64,000 nucleotides of DNA. It comes from Coriaria nepalensis. Lineage: Eukaryota; Streptophyta; Magnoliopsida; Cucurbitales; Coriariaceae. The translations under genes were made by a program, and so were the position numbers. The stretch spans positions 11,112,501 through 11,176,500 of the forward strand of contig CP114486.1 in the NCBI GenBank assembly GCA_027186245.1, read 5' to 3'. The notes below the pieces were generated by a model. That model was not told the origin of the DNA. It saw only the letters and a list, made by a program, of their open reading frames with translations, and did not search any database. Positions 12,701-24,705 of the stretch are shown here, piece by piece. The number at the start of each line of letters is the position of its first letter. Position 1 is the stretch's first letter.

Positions 12701-14620
12701 TATCGGGTGGATCTTGTGAAATAGATCTTAACACCTTCAGGAAAAATGCACCCATGATTTTTCCTTCAGGTTTGAGAGACCAGTCTATCTCTAAAATGGT
12801 GTGTTTGCTGTGTGGACCTATCGTCCAGTGCGGGATGGGCCTCATTGAGACCATGGGCCAGCCCACTTGACCCTTAAAGCTTGGAGAGCGAGACTGATCA
12901 GAACCATGAACTATTTTCTTACTACAAGTCATTTCAACTAATTGGGAGGAATCGTCTTCAGAAACCATTATCAAAGCAGTCACTTCCTTAATGTAGAGAG
13001 TTTCATCTGAAGGATTGAACAAGGACAAAATATTTCTCCCACCAGAAGAAAGGTCTAAGCCTAGTAAAGGCTGAATTTCATAAGGGGACTGAATTACAAA
13101 ACCCTTAGCCTGGACCAAGAAACCACCGAAACTTGTTTGTAAAATCAATTGGGCCGAGGACGAGCCCAAATATCTAGGTAAGAAGACGAAACAAAATGAA
13201 GCTACCTCACCAGGTTGTAATGAAACCTCACTAAAGTTGCAAGGATAGAATTGTGGGTCAGGACTGAACGGTTCATATATATGTAAAATACTATCATTGC
13301 AGGTATTTGACACGGTTAGTGAAGCTAAAGAGGGAAAGTATAAATACTTCTGTCCCCAATCCAAGATAGTAGGACTGAAAGCTATATTAGGTAAGAAGAC
13401 AGAACCATCATTATTTTCACTTCGCCTAAAGCCTGAAGTCTTTTGATCAAGAAAAGGTCCTTTACTAACTGATGACTCCTCAGTAACAACGTCTCCTAAG
13501 CTTGAAGAACAGGAGACAATCCCTCCTTCAAATGACTCAAAAATAGCATGGTCTGATACTCTGCTGTTGTTACTTGCCAATTCACTATCAGATGCTTTGC
13601 CTACAGTAGAAGACGAAAAGCCAGGTAATGTTGAAGGGAAGCAGAAGGACTGAGAATTGGTACATACAGCTTCAAAACTGCGGTGGGTTTGATCTTGATT
13701 ACCCAATTCACTATCTTCAAAAGGTGGGTTATGAAGGCTCTTATCAGAATTATCTGTGTAGAGCCGGCAAGCATCGTTTTCGACTGCTTTTGAAATTCCT
13801 TCTACAAAACATTGCCCACATGTATCAAGGCAAAATAAGGTACATGACAGAACCACGAGAAAAAGGAATCCCCTGCATAAATTTAAATTTTCAAAACAGA
13901 GAAGTTTATTAGATGAAGAAATTGAAAGAAGAGATAGAAAAATGAAAAAACGAAAAGAAGATTCAGAGCAAGGGAATCTGCAAAGAATGGTTATCTTAAA
14001 TTTCCATTCGTTTATCATCTTGTATATACTAATTAGTAACATTAATTACTTCAGCTTATTCTTTTTATTTTTTTCCCTTTTTAAACAATCGACAAAAATC
14101 TAGAAGCTGTAAACCTGTAATCTTGTACCCATTTTTGGATTCCAGATTGTTTGGAAAAAAATTTTTTAATGTTCTCATCGGAATCAATAATGACAGTAGG
14201 GGAAATAACCTTGTCTTCACTAAACCAAAATATGAAACCATACATGAAAAACTCTAAAATGATTTCCTACAACTAGACATAGCAAAAACGACGTAATCGA
14301 TTCTTCAATAGAAACCTTTCATTCAAAAATAGTTAAACATATCTTTGTAAGAAAACAAAAAAACAAAAAACCATCAGAGCTTGGAAGAAGTATCGAACAA
14401 AAAGCAGTTTTTATTTATTCATTTATTTATTTAGGAAAGAATCATATTAGATGAATGAAAAAATCTGCATGTAAACAAACAAACTGATTTCCAGGAAAAA
14501 TAATCTATTTCTGAAAAGATTTGAGGATAGAGAGAGTGAGAGTTACCGATGAGAGAAGATTGAGAGCTGCTTCAGCTGTTGCTGCTTCAGAGCTCTGATA
14601 CTTAGGGCTTGAAACTCCAT
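9752..14620 (-). CDS. TMEM131-like transmembrane protein (three exons, 1287 aa)
   Basis: Model: exons 14620-14547, 13872-12177 and 11845-9752, joined at GT-AG sites; the sum is 3864 nt with no internal stop. The N terminus starts MEFQALSIRALK and runs through the splice into a hydrophobic stretch (GFLFLVVLSCTLFCL), a signal peptide. Residues about 185-320 hold the conserved TMEM131 N-terminal (DUF3651, PapD-like/Ig) block with FSPTILDWGQKYL and LQPGEVASFCFVF. A second conserved block is in exon 3. One transmembrane helix lies near residues 897-915 (LALAALLACLIFIVFC) and is followed by a Ser-rich, basic cytosolic tail. In animals TMEM131 acts in the early secretory pathway in collagen export; the plant role is not established. 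An ATG 10 nt upstream of the chosen start (14630) opens an overlapping frame that ends soon after the splice. The 5' leader carries a GAA repeat. Confidence 0.9.
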
Positions 14621-14690
14621 TTCTGAGCATAGACAAATACCATCTGAGACCTTTTTTATTGATGTTCTCCCTTCCTTCTTTAGAACATCC

Positions 14691-14723
14691 CTTCTTCTTC
14701 TTCTTCTTCTTCTTCTTCTTCTT
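14691..14723. repeat. (CTT)11 microsatellite in the 5' leader of the TMEM131-like gene
   Basis: Eleven CTT units on the plus strand (GAA in the sense of the gene) lie about 70-100 bp upstream of the chosen start codon, so probably within the transcribed leader. Confidence 0.75.
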
Positions 14724-15879
14724 TTAGGGTTTTTGGTTGTGGATCCTGGTAACACTTTGCCGCGTCAGAGCTCAAGCACACCAGGGAATATAGAGAATGG
14801 CCCTCACCCTCAGTCCCTCACTCTCAACATACACCAACTGAACCAGAAAATCAATCCAACTCGAGCGCCAGGGAAAAAGGCTATCAAGCTAAAGCTAAAT
14901 ATCATTCACCCTTTCTCGTCACTTCCCCATTAGATAATAATCACTTCCATTTACCCAAATACCCCTCCAAATGAATAATCCATAGACCTTGTTTTTCCCC
15001 TTTTTTTTTTTTTTTTTTCAGTTCCTTTTTTAATAATTAGTTGCATGTTTGATGATTATCTGTATCGCGTTTCATATGAGAATCAGATAATTTCAATATT
15101 TTGCTCCAAATTTTATCCTTCACGATCAAGATGGAAGGAGATATAAACTTATAACCGTCACAAGAATTACATAAACTTTTTTATTTGCTGGCATTTGGAT
15201 TTTATATTATAAGGATGAAAAAATATATATTTTAATAATTTTAAATGAATTTAATATATTAATTAAATTATATCGTTTAAAAATATTATATTTTTATTGA
15301 ATGAAAATATATTAATTAAGTTTTAGTTTAGTGTCTAAATTTAATACATGCTATAAATAAAGTAATTAATTTAATGATCATTCTAAAAATTTAAAAATAA
15401 TTTGATTATACTCACTTAGGGATAGAATAGTAAATTTTGATTATCAATTATTTTTAAAGAGTCATCATATTGAGTGGAATTAGAATATTCAGATCAGTTA
15501 ACTAAAATACTTATATTAATTATATATTTAAAAAATATAAATATAATTTTATAAAAATCTTTTTTAGTCATATTTAATTTTAAATTTATTTTATTTTAAA
15601 AAAATATTAAATAATATTTTTAAAATAAATATTTATATTTTAATTAATTTAAAATTGCCACGCCATACTATATAAGTTTCCATTTGCAGGAACTTTAGTT
15701 TTATAAGGGGCCCCATTTAATATTTTATTTTTTAAATTCCAAAACATACATAAAAATCATTATAATATACAAACTTTAATGTACGTTACAAGTTCGAATT
15801 TCTTTTTTTAGTTTTTCCGTTCTTTAAAAAATCAAGTGGACCCCGCAAGCACGTTGATTCCAATAAATATTCAGATATT

Positions 15880-16420
15880 CCCACGCGCCACTAGAAACAC
15901 GTGTGATTCTCGTAGAACGTGGGGCTTACTGAATCGTACGTGAGTTGCACGGCTGAATGCTGCAATGTGGGTGTGGGAAAGACGGAGAACCGGGAAAATT
16001 AGACAATGATATGAATAATTGTGAGACTCGCTAGCCCAGAGAAATCGATAAACGGAGACAACCGGAGGAGGGACAGCTTGGCGGCGCTCTCGTAGTCTCC
16101 GAGATTCCATGAATCTTCTGGTCCAGATCTTGACCGTTGGTACATTTGTAGGTAGAGGTCTGGATAGCCGTTGGATTCCGTGATATTGGGGGGGGGGGGG
16201 GGAGGTGGCAAGGTCTTTTTGAATTCAAGAAAGCATATTTGTTGTTTGTTTGTTCTGTATCGTTAGACTCGTTGTGGGACCGTGGAGAGAAGTGGGGGTT
16301 GGCGTAAGGACTGGGCTGGGCCGGCTAATGCGGGACCCATCGGGTATGGGCGTTCCGTATAGTGGCGCTGATTTCCTTAGTTTTGGTGTAGCCACTCCAC
16401 TTGCTCATCCGTGACGTGGC
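15880..16420. promoter_or_regulatory. GC-richer, promoter-like block with G-box and ACGT cores
   Basis: In very AT-rich surroundings this block is distinctly less AT-rich. It holds a perfect G-box CACGTG (15898-15903), further ACGT cores (AACGTGG near 15916, TACGTGAG near 15936, GACGTGGC near 16411) and a run of 15 G at 16188-16202. No gene of known family starts beside it; the nearest is the TMEM131-like start 1.3 kb to the left on the minus strand. It may be a promoter of an unrecognised non-coding transcript, a distal element, or the relic of a lost gene. Confidence 0.35.
16188..16202 (+). repeat. Poly-G run of 15
   Basis: Fifteen consecutive G on the plus strand, conspicuous in an AT-rich region and prone to slippage. 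Its exact length may be a sequencing artefact. Confidence 0.8.
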
Positions 16421-19400
16421 CTCTATTTATTTATTTATTTTTTTTTAATTTATAATGTATAATGTGGAATTTTCGAGACGGATTGAAAAAAGGGGTCTTT
16501 AAATTGGAATTTTACTACGACGTAATATGACTTTTCTAGGTTAAAACTAAAAAAAGTGATGTCGTTTATTTAACTTAATTCATAATTAATATTGAATTCT
16601 GATGCATTTATATTATATTATAGTTGACAACACTATCAAAGTCAAACCTATCTACCAAATTATTCATCATGGAAGGCATTAAGCAACTATTAGTATTGAT
16701 TATTATTGCATTACTAAGCGTTGAATATATATTAGCAGCACCATAATTGATAAGGATGCCCTTTCGACTAGTGTTACAGGGTAAGTATGTTAGAGTGTTA
16801 GAAAATTTGAAAGACAGAGAAGATCATTAATGATCGAACGGATTAGTATTTATCTGTGATCGAAAGGATGTCCTTTTACTTTCATTTATATTTGTTATTT
16901 ATAAATAAATGATTGATGATACAGTCATAATTAATGTAATTAGGAATTTATTTCCCTCTAAGAATGTGGTCACCTCCTCACTTTGTGAGCCTCGACCGCT
17001 TTTGAGGTAAACTGACTCTTTTCTTCTCATTTTCAATTTAATCTAATTGAATGAAGTCCGAATTCTTCTAAACTAACTTTATCTATTTTCCCCTTCATTT
17101 CGGTCAAAACCCCCCATTTCTCCTTTTATTTTCGGCCACTTTCTCTATTTGGTTGAGGATTATCTAATTTTCATCCGCTTTTTTGGAAAAGCGAGAAGTT
17201 TCCGTCAAAAGAAAGATTTCATCTGAAATTCTTTTGGATTCTTCTATGTTTCGGCTGAAGCTCTATTTTTTATCTCTCTCTCTTCCAATTTCTGCTAGAC
17301 CTTACATGATGAGGAAGATATTTCATCTTTTTTTCAGACAGTCAAGATTGCGTCTTAAGTGATTCTTGTGGCTTCGATCAACGTTCATCTTTGTGGCACG
17401 TCATTAATCCAAGTGAACTCCTTGTTTCCTTCATTCTTTGATGATTAAACCCAAATTTACTTATTTGAGCTTATTCGGTCAACTGAGATTAATGATTACT
17501 TAATCTAGTTAACATAACTATTTTAACCATCATATTTAATTATTCGATTTGAATTTAATCGATCTAATGGAACCGGTTAATTATCTAATTTATTCAACGA
17601 CCCATCCAATGTGCAACACGTGTCCTATATTTTTCATGTATCAACAAAATCTAATACAAAAAATATTGTTATTTCTCTCATTCTCATCGTTAATTAGTTT
17701 TGAGTTAAATGAGAAGATATATTAAAATTATATCATATATTTTAAAGGAAAATTTTAAGTACTTAATATATAAAAAAGATTTATTACTCTTCTTATCGCT
17801 AATTAATTTTAAGTTTAAAGTTCAAATTTCTATTATTATCATGGAAGTTATTCATTAAGCAACTATTACTATGGTTTATTATTCCATTAATTAGTTGACA
17901 ATATATTTTACGTCTGAAAAGTGAGTTTAGAATCCGAGTATATAAAAAAGATTGATTGCTTATCATTATCAATTATTTTTTTAGTTGGAAGCTTACATTT
18001 TGCATAGTATTAAAATTCGATCCAACATATAATTGAACTGATACAACACATAACACATGAGAAGACATATTAAAAATATATCTCACATCTTAAATAAAAG
18101 TTTTAAAATTTTAATATAAAAGAAATATGATTCCCTTCTCTAATCACCAAGCTCAAATTTCTACCATTCAAAAGTTAAACCTTTTTTTTAAATTTTTTAA
18201 TTTCGAATTGACTTTTAAAAATACATGTAAACCAAATAGTATATAGTATATAGTATAGTGGTCCATGATTCTCATTCCGAGCATGAAAAGTGTAGTTAGT
18301 GGCTACAAATTGCATGTAACATGCACGCATGCATGCATGCATTTATTAGGGTCATATCATTAATAAAAATATTTATTATTCTTAAATCTCTAATTTTTTA
18401 TTATATTTTTAAATCCAAATTTCATTTTTCAAAATTAAAAACTTAGTGTAAAAGGATAAAAATAAAAAAATATTGATCCGATTAAAAAAAAAAAAAAGAA
18501 AAGAAAAAAAAGGGTCAAAACGGTCATTAAATGGACCAGCGTCTCGGCTCTGGCTGATTGTTTTCTATTTGGGCCGAAATCTAAAATGGGGCTTGGCCTG
18601 GCACTGTAATCTAGCTTCGGCAAAGTCTCAAACTCAAAGTTAACATGGCGAGAGAATGGGTCTGGTCGGATGAGGGTATAACAGCGGCGGTGGGTTTGAT
18701 GTGGACCCATATATATAGGATTGATATGGAACTCATCCTCCTCTCTCATATACTATGTAACTATATTTTTGTTCACCCAAAATATGTACTTACAAACATT
18801 TGAAAACTAAAAATGTGAAAATTCATAATAAACATAAGTAGGCACTACACGTGTAATTTTCTGAGAGTTATAAATTTTAAATATATATTATTTTAATATA
18901 AATTTATAATTTATAATTTATAAATTAATTTGAGAAAGTTTGTGCTTCATTTTTTTAACAGTATAAAGTAAACTTAAATAGTTAATCAATTAACTTAAAT
19001 TTTATATATAAATAAAGTACTCTTGACGTTGGCCTTTCAAAATGATATTAAAAATAAAATAAAGTCTTAATCTTTTGGTTTAGCTAAACCGACTTAACTG
19101 TCATTGAGGTGGGTCACACCAACTTTTAAGATTTTCTTCCAAACAATTTTCTTTGCTGGAGCCGTCGATGAATTTTTGTGGTCTCATGCTGTACGGCTTG
19201 ATCAAGATCAAGATTCATACTCTTCATCTTTTTAATAAATTAGTTTCCTAATAATTTCTTTTTTTTCCGTCATATCCGGAGATATCCCGGTTAATTGAGT
19301 TGAGTGTATGCCCGTATATTATCTGAACTTGAAATTTCGAGATAAATCTCGCTTAAAGTATTTAGTCTTGACTATTCACGTAATCCTTAGGGATAAAAAT

Positions 19401-19664
19401 TTATCATCCTTTAACAAGTAATATATTATATCATGCTTTCATTCTTTTACCATCTATTCCACCATGTGATTTCTCGTGATGTCTATATAGTCTTTAACTT
19501 TAAACCAAGTATTATACTACAATCACATTGTTATCATAGCAGAGACTAAACATACTTCATTTAACAAACATCCAATATTTAGAAGCAATTCAATGACAAG
19601 GGTACAAACAAATCACAACTAATTTGCATAAACTACAACTCTTTGTAATTAAATTAACCAACAT

Positions 19665-19988
19665 TCAATTGTGAATAGTATGTCCTACTCCCGGACTGTG
19701 TCCCGGCGTTGTGGGTCGGAAATCTTCGACATATTCAGCCTTACTTATCCTTTTTTGATCTTGCTTCTCCTCACCATTAATGTTATTATTATCATTATTA
19801 ATCTTCGCAGCCACACTTAAATCATGTATGCTAATACTAATTCTCGAACACAATCCATTACATGATAACGTTGTCGATGTAGACTTCAAATGCCTTCCCT
19901 CCACATTAATCACAACTTCATTACACATAAAGATCACGATTAGTAGAAATGCACAACCCGCATTAGTACTAATTCTCTGTGTTTTCAT
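19665..19988 (-). CDS. CEP peptide hormone precursor A (107 aa)
   Basis: A secreted precursor of a C-TERMINALLY ENCODED PEPTIDE. Mature CEPs are about 15-residue hydroxyprolinated peptides; the known ones act through CEPR1/CEPR2 receptor kinases in nitrogen-demand and root-growth signalling. Seen: a hydrophobic signal segment (CAFLLIVIFMCNEVVI), a variable acidic/polar middle rich in Asn (NNDNNN), then the CEP core DFRPTTPGHSPGVGH at residues 89-103 (encoded by 19724-19680) and a four-residue tail TIHN. The open frame extends 12 codons further upstream but begins with GTG; the first ATG at 19988 gives a classical signal peptide and is chosen. Single exon. A TATA-type AT run (20110-20134) lies about 120 bp upstream. 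Two Cys in the middle region (SCNGLCS) are unusual for this class. Whether it is expressed cannot be seen. Confidence 0.92.
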   Translation of the reverse strand: MKTQRISTNAGCAFLLIVIFMCNEVVINVEGRHLKSTSTTLSCNGLCSRISISIHDLSVAAKINNDNNNINGEEKQDQKRISKAEYVEDFRPTTPGHSPGVGHTIHN

Positions 19989-20109
19989 GATCGCCTTGTT
20001 CAGGAAGAGAAACCTAATTTGCACTTAGGGAAAGAGAGAATGAGGAAGAAGAAGAGAAAGAGAGAGAGATGTTTAGGGTTTGAGGGTGAGGATAGCTAAA
20101 GCCTAGCCT

Positions 20110-20134
20110 TATATATATATATATATATATATAT
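20110..20134 (-). promoter_or_regulatory. (AT)n tract acting as probable TATA region of CEP A
   Basis: An uninterrupted alternating A/T run of about 25 bp lies 122-146 bp upstream of the CEP A start codon. On the minus strand it is followed by AAGGCTAGGC. Its position fits a TATA element with a leader of about 90-100 nt. The run is also a microsatellite, so the assignment is tentative. Confidence 0.4.
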
Positions 20135-20626
20135 GAAAATATGATTAAAGAAAAAAGAAGGGGGAAAAAAAAGGGTATTTATTAATTAAGAATTAAGCAG
20201 CTTTAAATGTACGTACGCCAACCAAAAAGTGTGGTATTAGAGAGGATCCTAAGCTTTAGGAAGAAGAATATTCCAAAGAAAAAGCTTAAAACAAATAAAC
20301 ATATACTAGTATTGGACGGTTTGCATGAACTATTTAAACTCAACCCCTGATCATGCACTTAATAATGTTTCATTATAAGTGCTCAAGTGTTTGCACTAAA
20401 CTCACCCTAAAACACACTGCGCATATATATATATATATGTCTTACAAAATGTTACCAGTTGGAAGCTTTTATTCAGATTGATTCCTTGGTGTTTACCTTT
20501 CTAGCTAGCTATATCAACTCCCTACGTTTAAACAATGTACTACTTTCTACTTCCACGTTGATCCAGATATATTCATTATTCCTATACCCTCTAAAATTCC
20601 GCACTTGTTTGATTTCTTTGGCAGGT

Positions 20627-20659
<33 letters not shown>

Positions 20660-20812
20660 CTTTTTTTTGAAGGCAATTTTATATATACGAGAGTAAAAAA
20701 AAAGTTGCCACCCTTATATATCATATATGAGGGTGTTGCCACCCCTATATATCAAATAAACCTATACAGTTTATGGGTCCAGTATTCTTTAATTCCTTAC
20801 AAAATTATTGAC

Positions 20813-20813
<1 letters not shown>

Positions 20814-20840
<27 letters not shown>
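20814..20840. repeat. (TA)n microsatellite
   Basis: About 13 uninterrupted TA units. Similar tracts occur at 39380-39402, 40968-40987, 42885-42904, 49944-49965 and 57910-57929. Confidence 0.85.
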
Positions 20841-20843
<3 letters not shown>

Positions 20844-22333
20844 GGTTTATAAGATCTTGCTTATATTAAATACTACTTTTCTCGTTATAAGTGAAAGAAG
20901 ATTTAGACACATTTTACAAGATCTCGATCGAACAATGAAATAATCAAACTTAGGATGGACTTATATATAGTTCATGGGATCCGGTCATCTCCAATTCCTT
21001 GAAGAATCATGAAGTCTTAATTTTTCAAAACGGCATAGTTTTAATTGATTTGTCTTTATGAATTTATTTTTCTTAGGATTGTTCCAAATCCCTAATTTAA
21101 ATTAATACAATTTTAACTAAGATTTGAGTTTTTCCAATATCTTAATAATATACATTCTTAACTAATACATATGAGTATAATAACATAAGCTAAAATTTTA
21201 AAACTAGAATAGTCAAATTCAATTCTCAATAATTTACAGAATGTATAATAAAATATTATCATACACTTGTAACTTTTTGGAGAAAAACAGCCATACATTT
21301 TGTTTAATGAATTTCTATAATTAAATACCACAATTACACATTAACTAAGACCACTTGGCCGATTAAAAAAATTGAAAGATCAAATTTAATATAAAATCTT
21401 TATGAGGTGACACAGACCTAACTTGATCACATGCAACGGAACTCCATACCCTAGAAAATATTTTGGTATGGGGCTAACATGGTCCTAATTGGTACTAAAT
21501 CAAAGAAGATTCCCTTGTGGTTTATACCCTGAGCTTCTCCATGGCAGCCATGGAAGCTCCAAATGTGCTTTCATGGTATGGAGGGACTTCTTCCAAAAAT
21601 TTTTTTTTCTTCAGAATATGTTCTTATTGAAAAATATGAAACAGATCGATCCGATTCAATTTTTCGTGAAATGAAAATTTTGATAGATTCAATTCGGTTC
21701 TTCATTTGCGAGATGAATGGATTAAAAAATCAGTTCCTCATAAATAAAATTAACTCATTTTGATTAATTTTTTTTGTAAAAAAAATCAAATTATTTCGAT
21801 TTATTTTTTTCCTGAGAAATCAAATTGGGTTTCATTTATTTTCTCCAAAATTTTTTTTATTAATTTTTTTTATTAAATTGGATTATAAATAAAAAGTTAA
21901 CCGGATATAGATAGGAACAAACAACATCCACACTCTTTGGTGTTATTTTCTGTAACCTAAAATTATAAAACAACAGCACTAATGCAATTGGTAGAAGATT
22001 ATTTTCGATGATTTTTGTCTAATGGAAAGTTTTCTATTTAATTAGAAATTAACTTGATTAAATCATCTCATTTACAATATTTGTTTGAATCACAATTTAT
22101 AGGCCAATTAATATATAAAAAAAAAGAGCATTAATTATATTAATCCTTCACCGATTCATATATTTCATAAATTCTTTTTATCTTTTGACAAAAAAAAAAA
22201 CATAATTACCAAGTGGGAAGCTAGTAAGAGTGTTATAAACAGCAGAACATGGAATTGTCAGGGATTCTGTCTTTCAGACAGCATGTTATGATTAGTTGGA
22301 GCTTGTAAGATAACAACCAGCCTTCCACATTGC

Positions 22334-22432
22334 GACTGCCCCCCTCCTTTTTTTTTTGTCCATATGCTGATCCTTCACTGCGCCGACTTCCCCTCCTTTT
22401 TTGTCCATATTCTGTTCCTTCACTGCGCCCAG
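22334..22432. repeat. Two-copy tandem duplication, unit about 50 bp
   Basis: CCCCTCCTTTTTT, TTGTCCATAT, CTG(A/T)TCCTTCACTGCGCC occur in order twice in succession, differing by a few substitutions and T-run length. The antisense frame repeats an EGxxYGQK-like peptide, but nothing supports a protein. Confidence 0.7.
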
Positions 22433-22649
22433 CCACCCACAAGAATATTGGAATGCCGATATGTTAGTAAAGGAATCACTTTCTACATCAAATTTAATAA
22501 TCGAAAATTATAATGATTTTATTTAAATAATATTTTTAATTTATTGAGAAATATAATTTGGATTGAGATTGTGATGGGTGTTGCAAAATTTTTTATCCCA
22601 TACCGCCACCGACCAACAGACCACTACGAAGGTCTACGTGCCGGTAGTT

Positions 22650-22686
22650 GGTGAGGCAGCCACTGAAGGTCAGTGGCTGCCTCATC
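22650..22686. repeat. GC-rich perfect hairpin
   Basis: The arms at 22653-22666 and 22670-22683 are exact reverse complements (14 bp, GAGGCAGCCACTGA with its complement) around a 3-nt loop AGG. The outer bases continue T-A, G-T, G-C, so the stem is about 16-17 bp. It sits in a short GC-rich pocket (22590-22730) with no coding frame. It is too short for a typical plant miRNA precursor. Confidence 0.75.
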
Positions 22687-23134
22687 CCGATCGAATGCTC
22701 GACCCTAAGACACCGGGCTAAACTAATATATATTATTTGATATTTATTAAAATTAACAAAAATTTTAATTCATGACTATTAATTTATCAAAATTTTAATA
22801 TATATATACCTTTTGCTGTTATATAATTTATAATCTATTTATTTAAAAGTTAGAAGCTTCTTAAGTTAAATTAGGTTTCTAAATTATAGAATAAACTAAA
22901 CTCAAAAGATAAATAAGCATAACAAGCATACTCATCTTTTTATTTTCTTAAGAATTACATTATTATTTCACAAAATAACCAAGTCTTAAAACTTAAAAGA
23001 GATACAGGAGTCCCCTCCTCATAATCATAACAGATACGAAGCTCAGGTCAAATCAATCCCAGTGGGTGAAAAAGAATAGATGTGATAAAAAAGTAGAGAT
23101 TCCAGCAATATCACCTTAATAAAAATCTAGAGTC

Positions 23135-23580
23135 TCAATTTTTCACACTAGTGACATGCTTGAGAAGCATGTTGACTACATCGTTAGAGATCTTCTCGGA
23201 CTGTAGCTGCAGGTGATGGATCTTTTCTGATGTCTCCTTTTCAAGCCGCTTCACATTAGCACCTGAATCTCCACTGCTATCGTTTAGTTTCTTCTGGAAC
23301 TCGGTCTCCACCTGGGCACGATAGTCAGCTATCTCCTTTTCAGCCTCTTGCTTGGCTTGTTTCAACCTTGCCAGTTTTGCTGATAGCAATAAAACCAAGA
23401 ACCCAAAAGCAGTAAGGACATACAAACAAAAACTTGTTGAAGACAAATTTGCTTTGCATTAAACAGGAGAAAAACAACACAAAGAAGATTACCATTTCTG
23501 GCAGCATTGACAATGTGTTGAGCTTCTTGCTCTGCGGCAAGCAATTGCTGGATACCACCCTGACCTCTATTGGATGACAT
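23135..23580 (-). CDS. VHA-G: V-type proton ATPase subunit G (110 aa)
   Basis: Subunit G of the vacuolar H+-ATPase, part of the peripheral stalk that with subunit E links V1 to the membrane sector in proton pumping at vacuole and endomembranes. Model: exon 23580-23493 ([20 protein letters not shown]...AARN) and exon 23379-23135, GT-AG intron of 113 bp; 88 + 245 nt gives 110 residues, the usual plant length. Family features: the [13 protein letters not shown] start, [20 protein letters not shown] coiled-coil helix, [11 protein letters not shown] and the C-terminal [15 protein letters not shown] splice acceptor (TAGTCCAG) six bases before the ATG shows a 5'-leader intron. The matching donor is probably at 24705-24704 (CACAA/GTGAG), placing a non-coding first exon near 24706-24830. 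It lies between two CEP genes on the same strand, with no functional link expected. Confidence 0.95.
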
Positions 23581-24705
23581 TATTTCCTGGACTAGTTAGA
23601 CGGACAAAAAAAAAATTGAGTACAAGAACTTGGACAGAACACCAAAAAAAAAAAAAAAAGATTCACCATAATAAACTACATCATTCATAGAAAAGATAAT
23701 CTATTTTCCAGGTGCCCAAGATCTTAATTCAGTGTTCATTAGGCCATATTATTCCCTTCTAAAACATACACCACCCGAATATCATCTTTTCCTACTAAAT
23801 GATTCAAGACTTAGATATCAACATCAAGAATTCAACGACATCAAATATACAAAATCTTATTAGACATCTCTCCTTTGAACACTAAATCTTCTATCACTAT
23901 TGGTTTTCTATTGATTTTAGTTCTCCACTCAGTTGCCTATTCTTCCCAAGATGGTTAACTACAATCTTAGGGTCCAGATCAAAGGTGCATTACCAATTCA
24001 GATTTTGTTAATCACCATGAAATTCAAGAAAAAAAAAAGTGAAAAAATACATATCTTCTTACTATGTTCTCCCGAATTTTCTATATGCTTGGTGCCCTGC
24101 TATGCCGGCCAATCAATTTCTTAGTTTTCCTTTACCACATCAAGAGAAAGCAAAGCCTATCTTTGTAAATTGCATAATTTTCGAATTCTACTCCGTTCAT
24201 GGACCGATATCTAAAAAGAGTTCAGATTTGTAAATTGCTCATTACCTCATTAAGAAGACATGCTAAATACCAAATGATTTAGGTCAATATTTTAATATGC
24301 ATAACGCATACTAGAGTAGAGGGGACAGACAGCGATGACAATATGACAAGTTTTCACAATTTAAATAATTTTAACAGTTTCCATACAAATTTTCTTAGAA
24401 ACAATTCACATTATTCGAGTGATCATTTAAACAGATATCCTCAGAATTAAAAAAAAAAAAAAAAATCCAGAAATTTTATCTGATCACAATAAAATCGGCT
24501 TTCCTCTGTTATTTAATTCTAGATCTGAGTGATTGAGCGTTATTTTTATCGTCTATAACATGCAAATTTTAACAATTGGTTCTAGATCTAACAACAAAAG
24601 TTTATTACGCTCACAATTCCATAGCCAAAACAGAGAATCACTGTATCCACAATAATTTAGAACGGTATTGAAGGATTGAAGGACTGAAGGACGAGAACAC
24701 CTCAC

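Larger units (their letters stand above)
14760..19664. other. Intergenic spacer; no gene recognised outside the GC-richer block
   Basis: 14760-15660 and 16420-19660 are AT-rich. A word cluster (GAGAAGA(T/C)ATATTAAAA...TTAATATA) occurs at 17710-17780 and 18059-18120, suggesting two copies of an old element. (GCAT)n lies near 18322-18341. Short frames at 15871-16228 and 18435-18749 are not supported as genes. Confidence 0.5.
20140..23100. other. Spacer with simple repeats between CEP A and VHA-G
   Basis: It holds a (TA)n tract (20814-20840), a poly-T run near 20631-20654, palindrome CCATGGCAGCCATGG at 21539-21553, a tandem duplication (22334-22432) and a GC-rich hairpin (22650-22686). No gene was found. 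Confidence 0.5.

Noticed and set aside
15871..16228. Three overlapping minus-strand frames of 65-79 codons
   Set aside because: They use different frames in the same GC-richer block, include translation of the poly-G run as poly-Pro, and match no family.
18435..18749. 104-codon minus-strand frame
   Set aside because: It ends in a Phe/Leu run translated from a poly-A tract and shows no domain or homologue.
19989..20024. N-terminal extension of CEP A by 12 residues
   Set aside because: The extended frame starts with GTG; the first ATG at 19988 gives a normal signal peptide.
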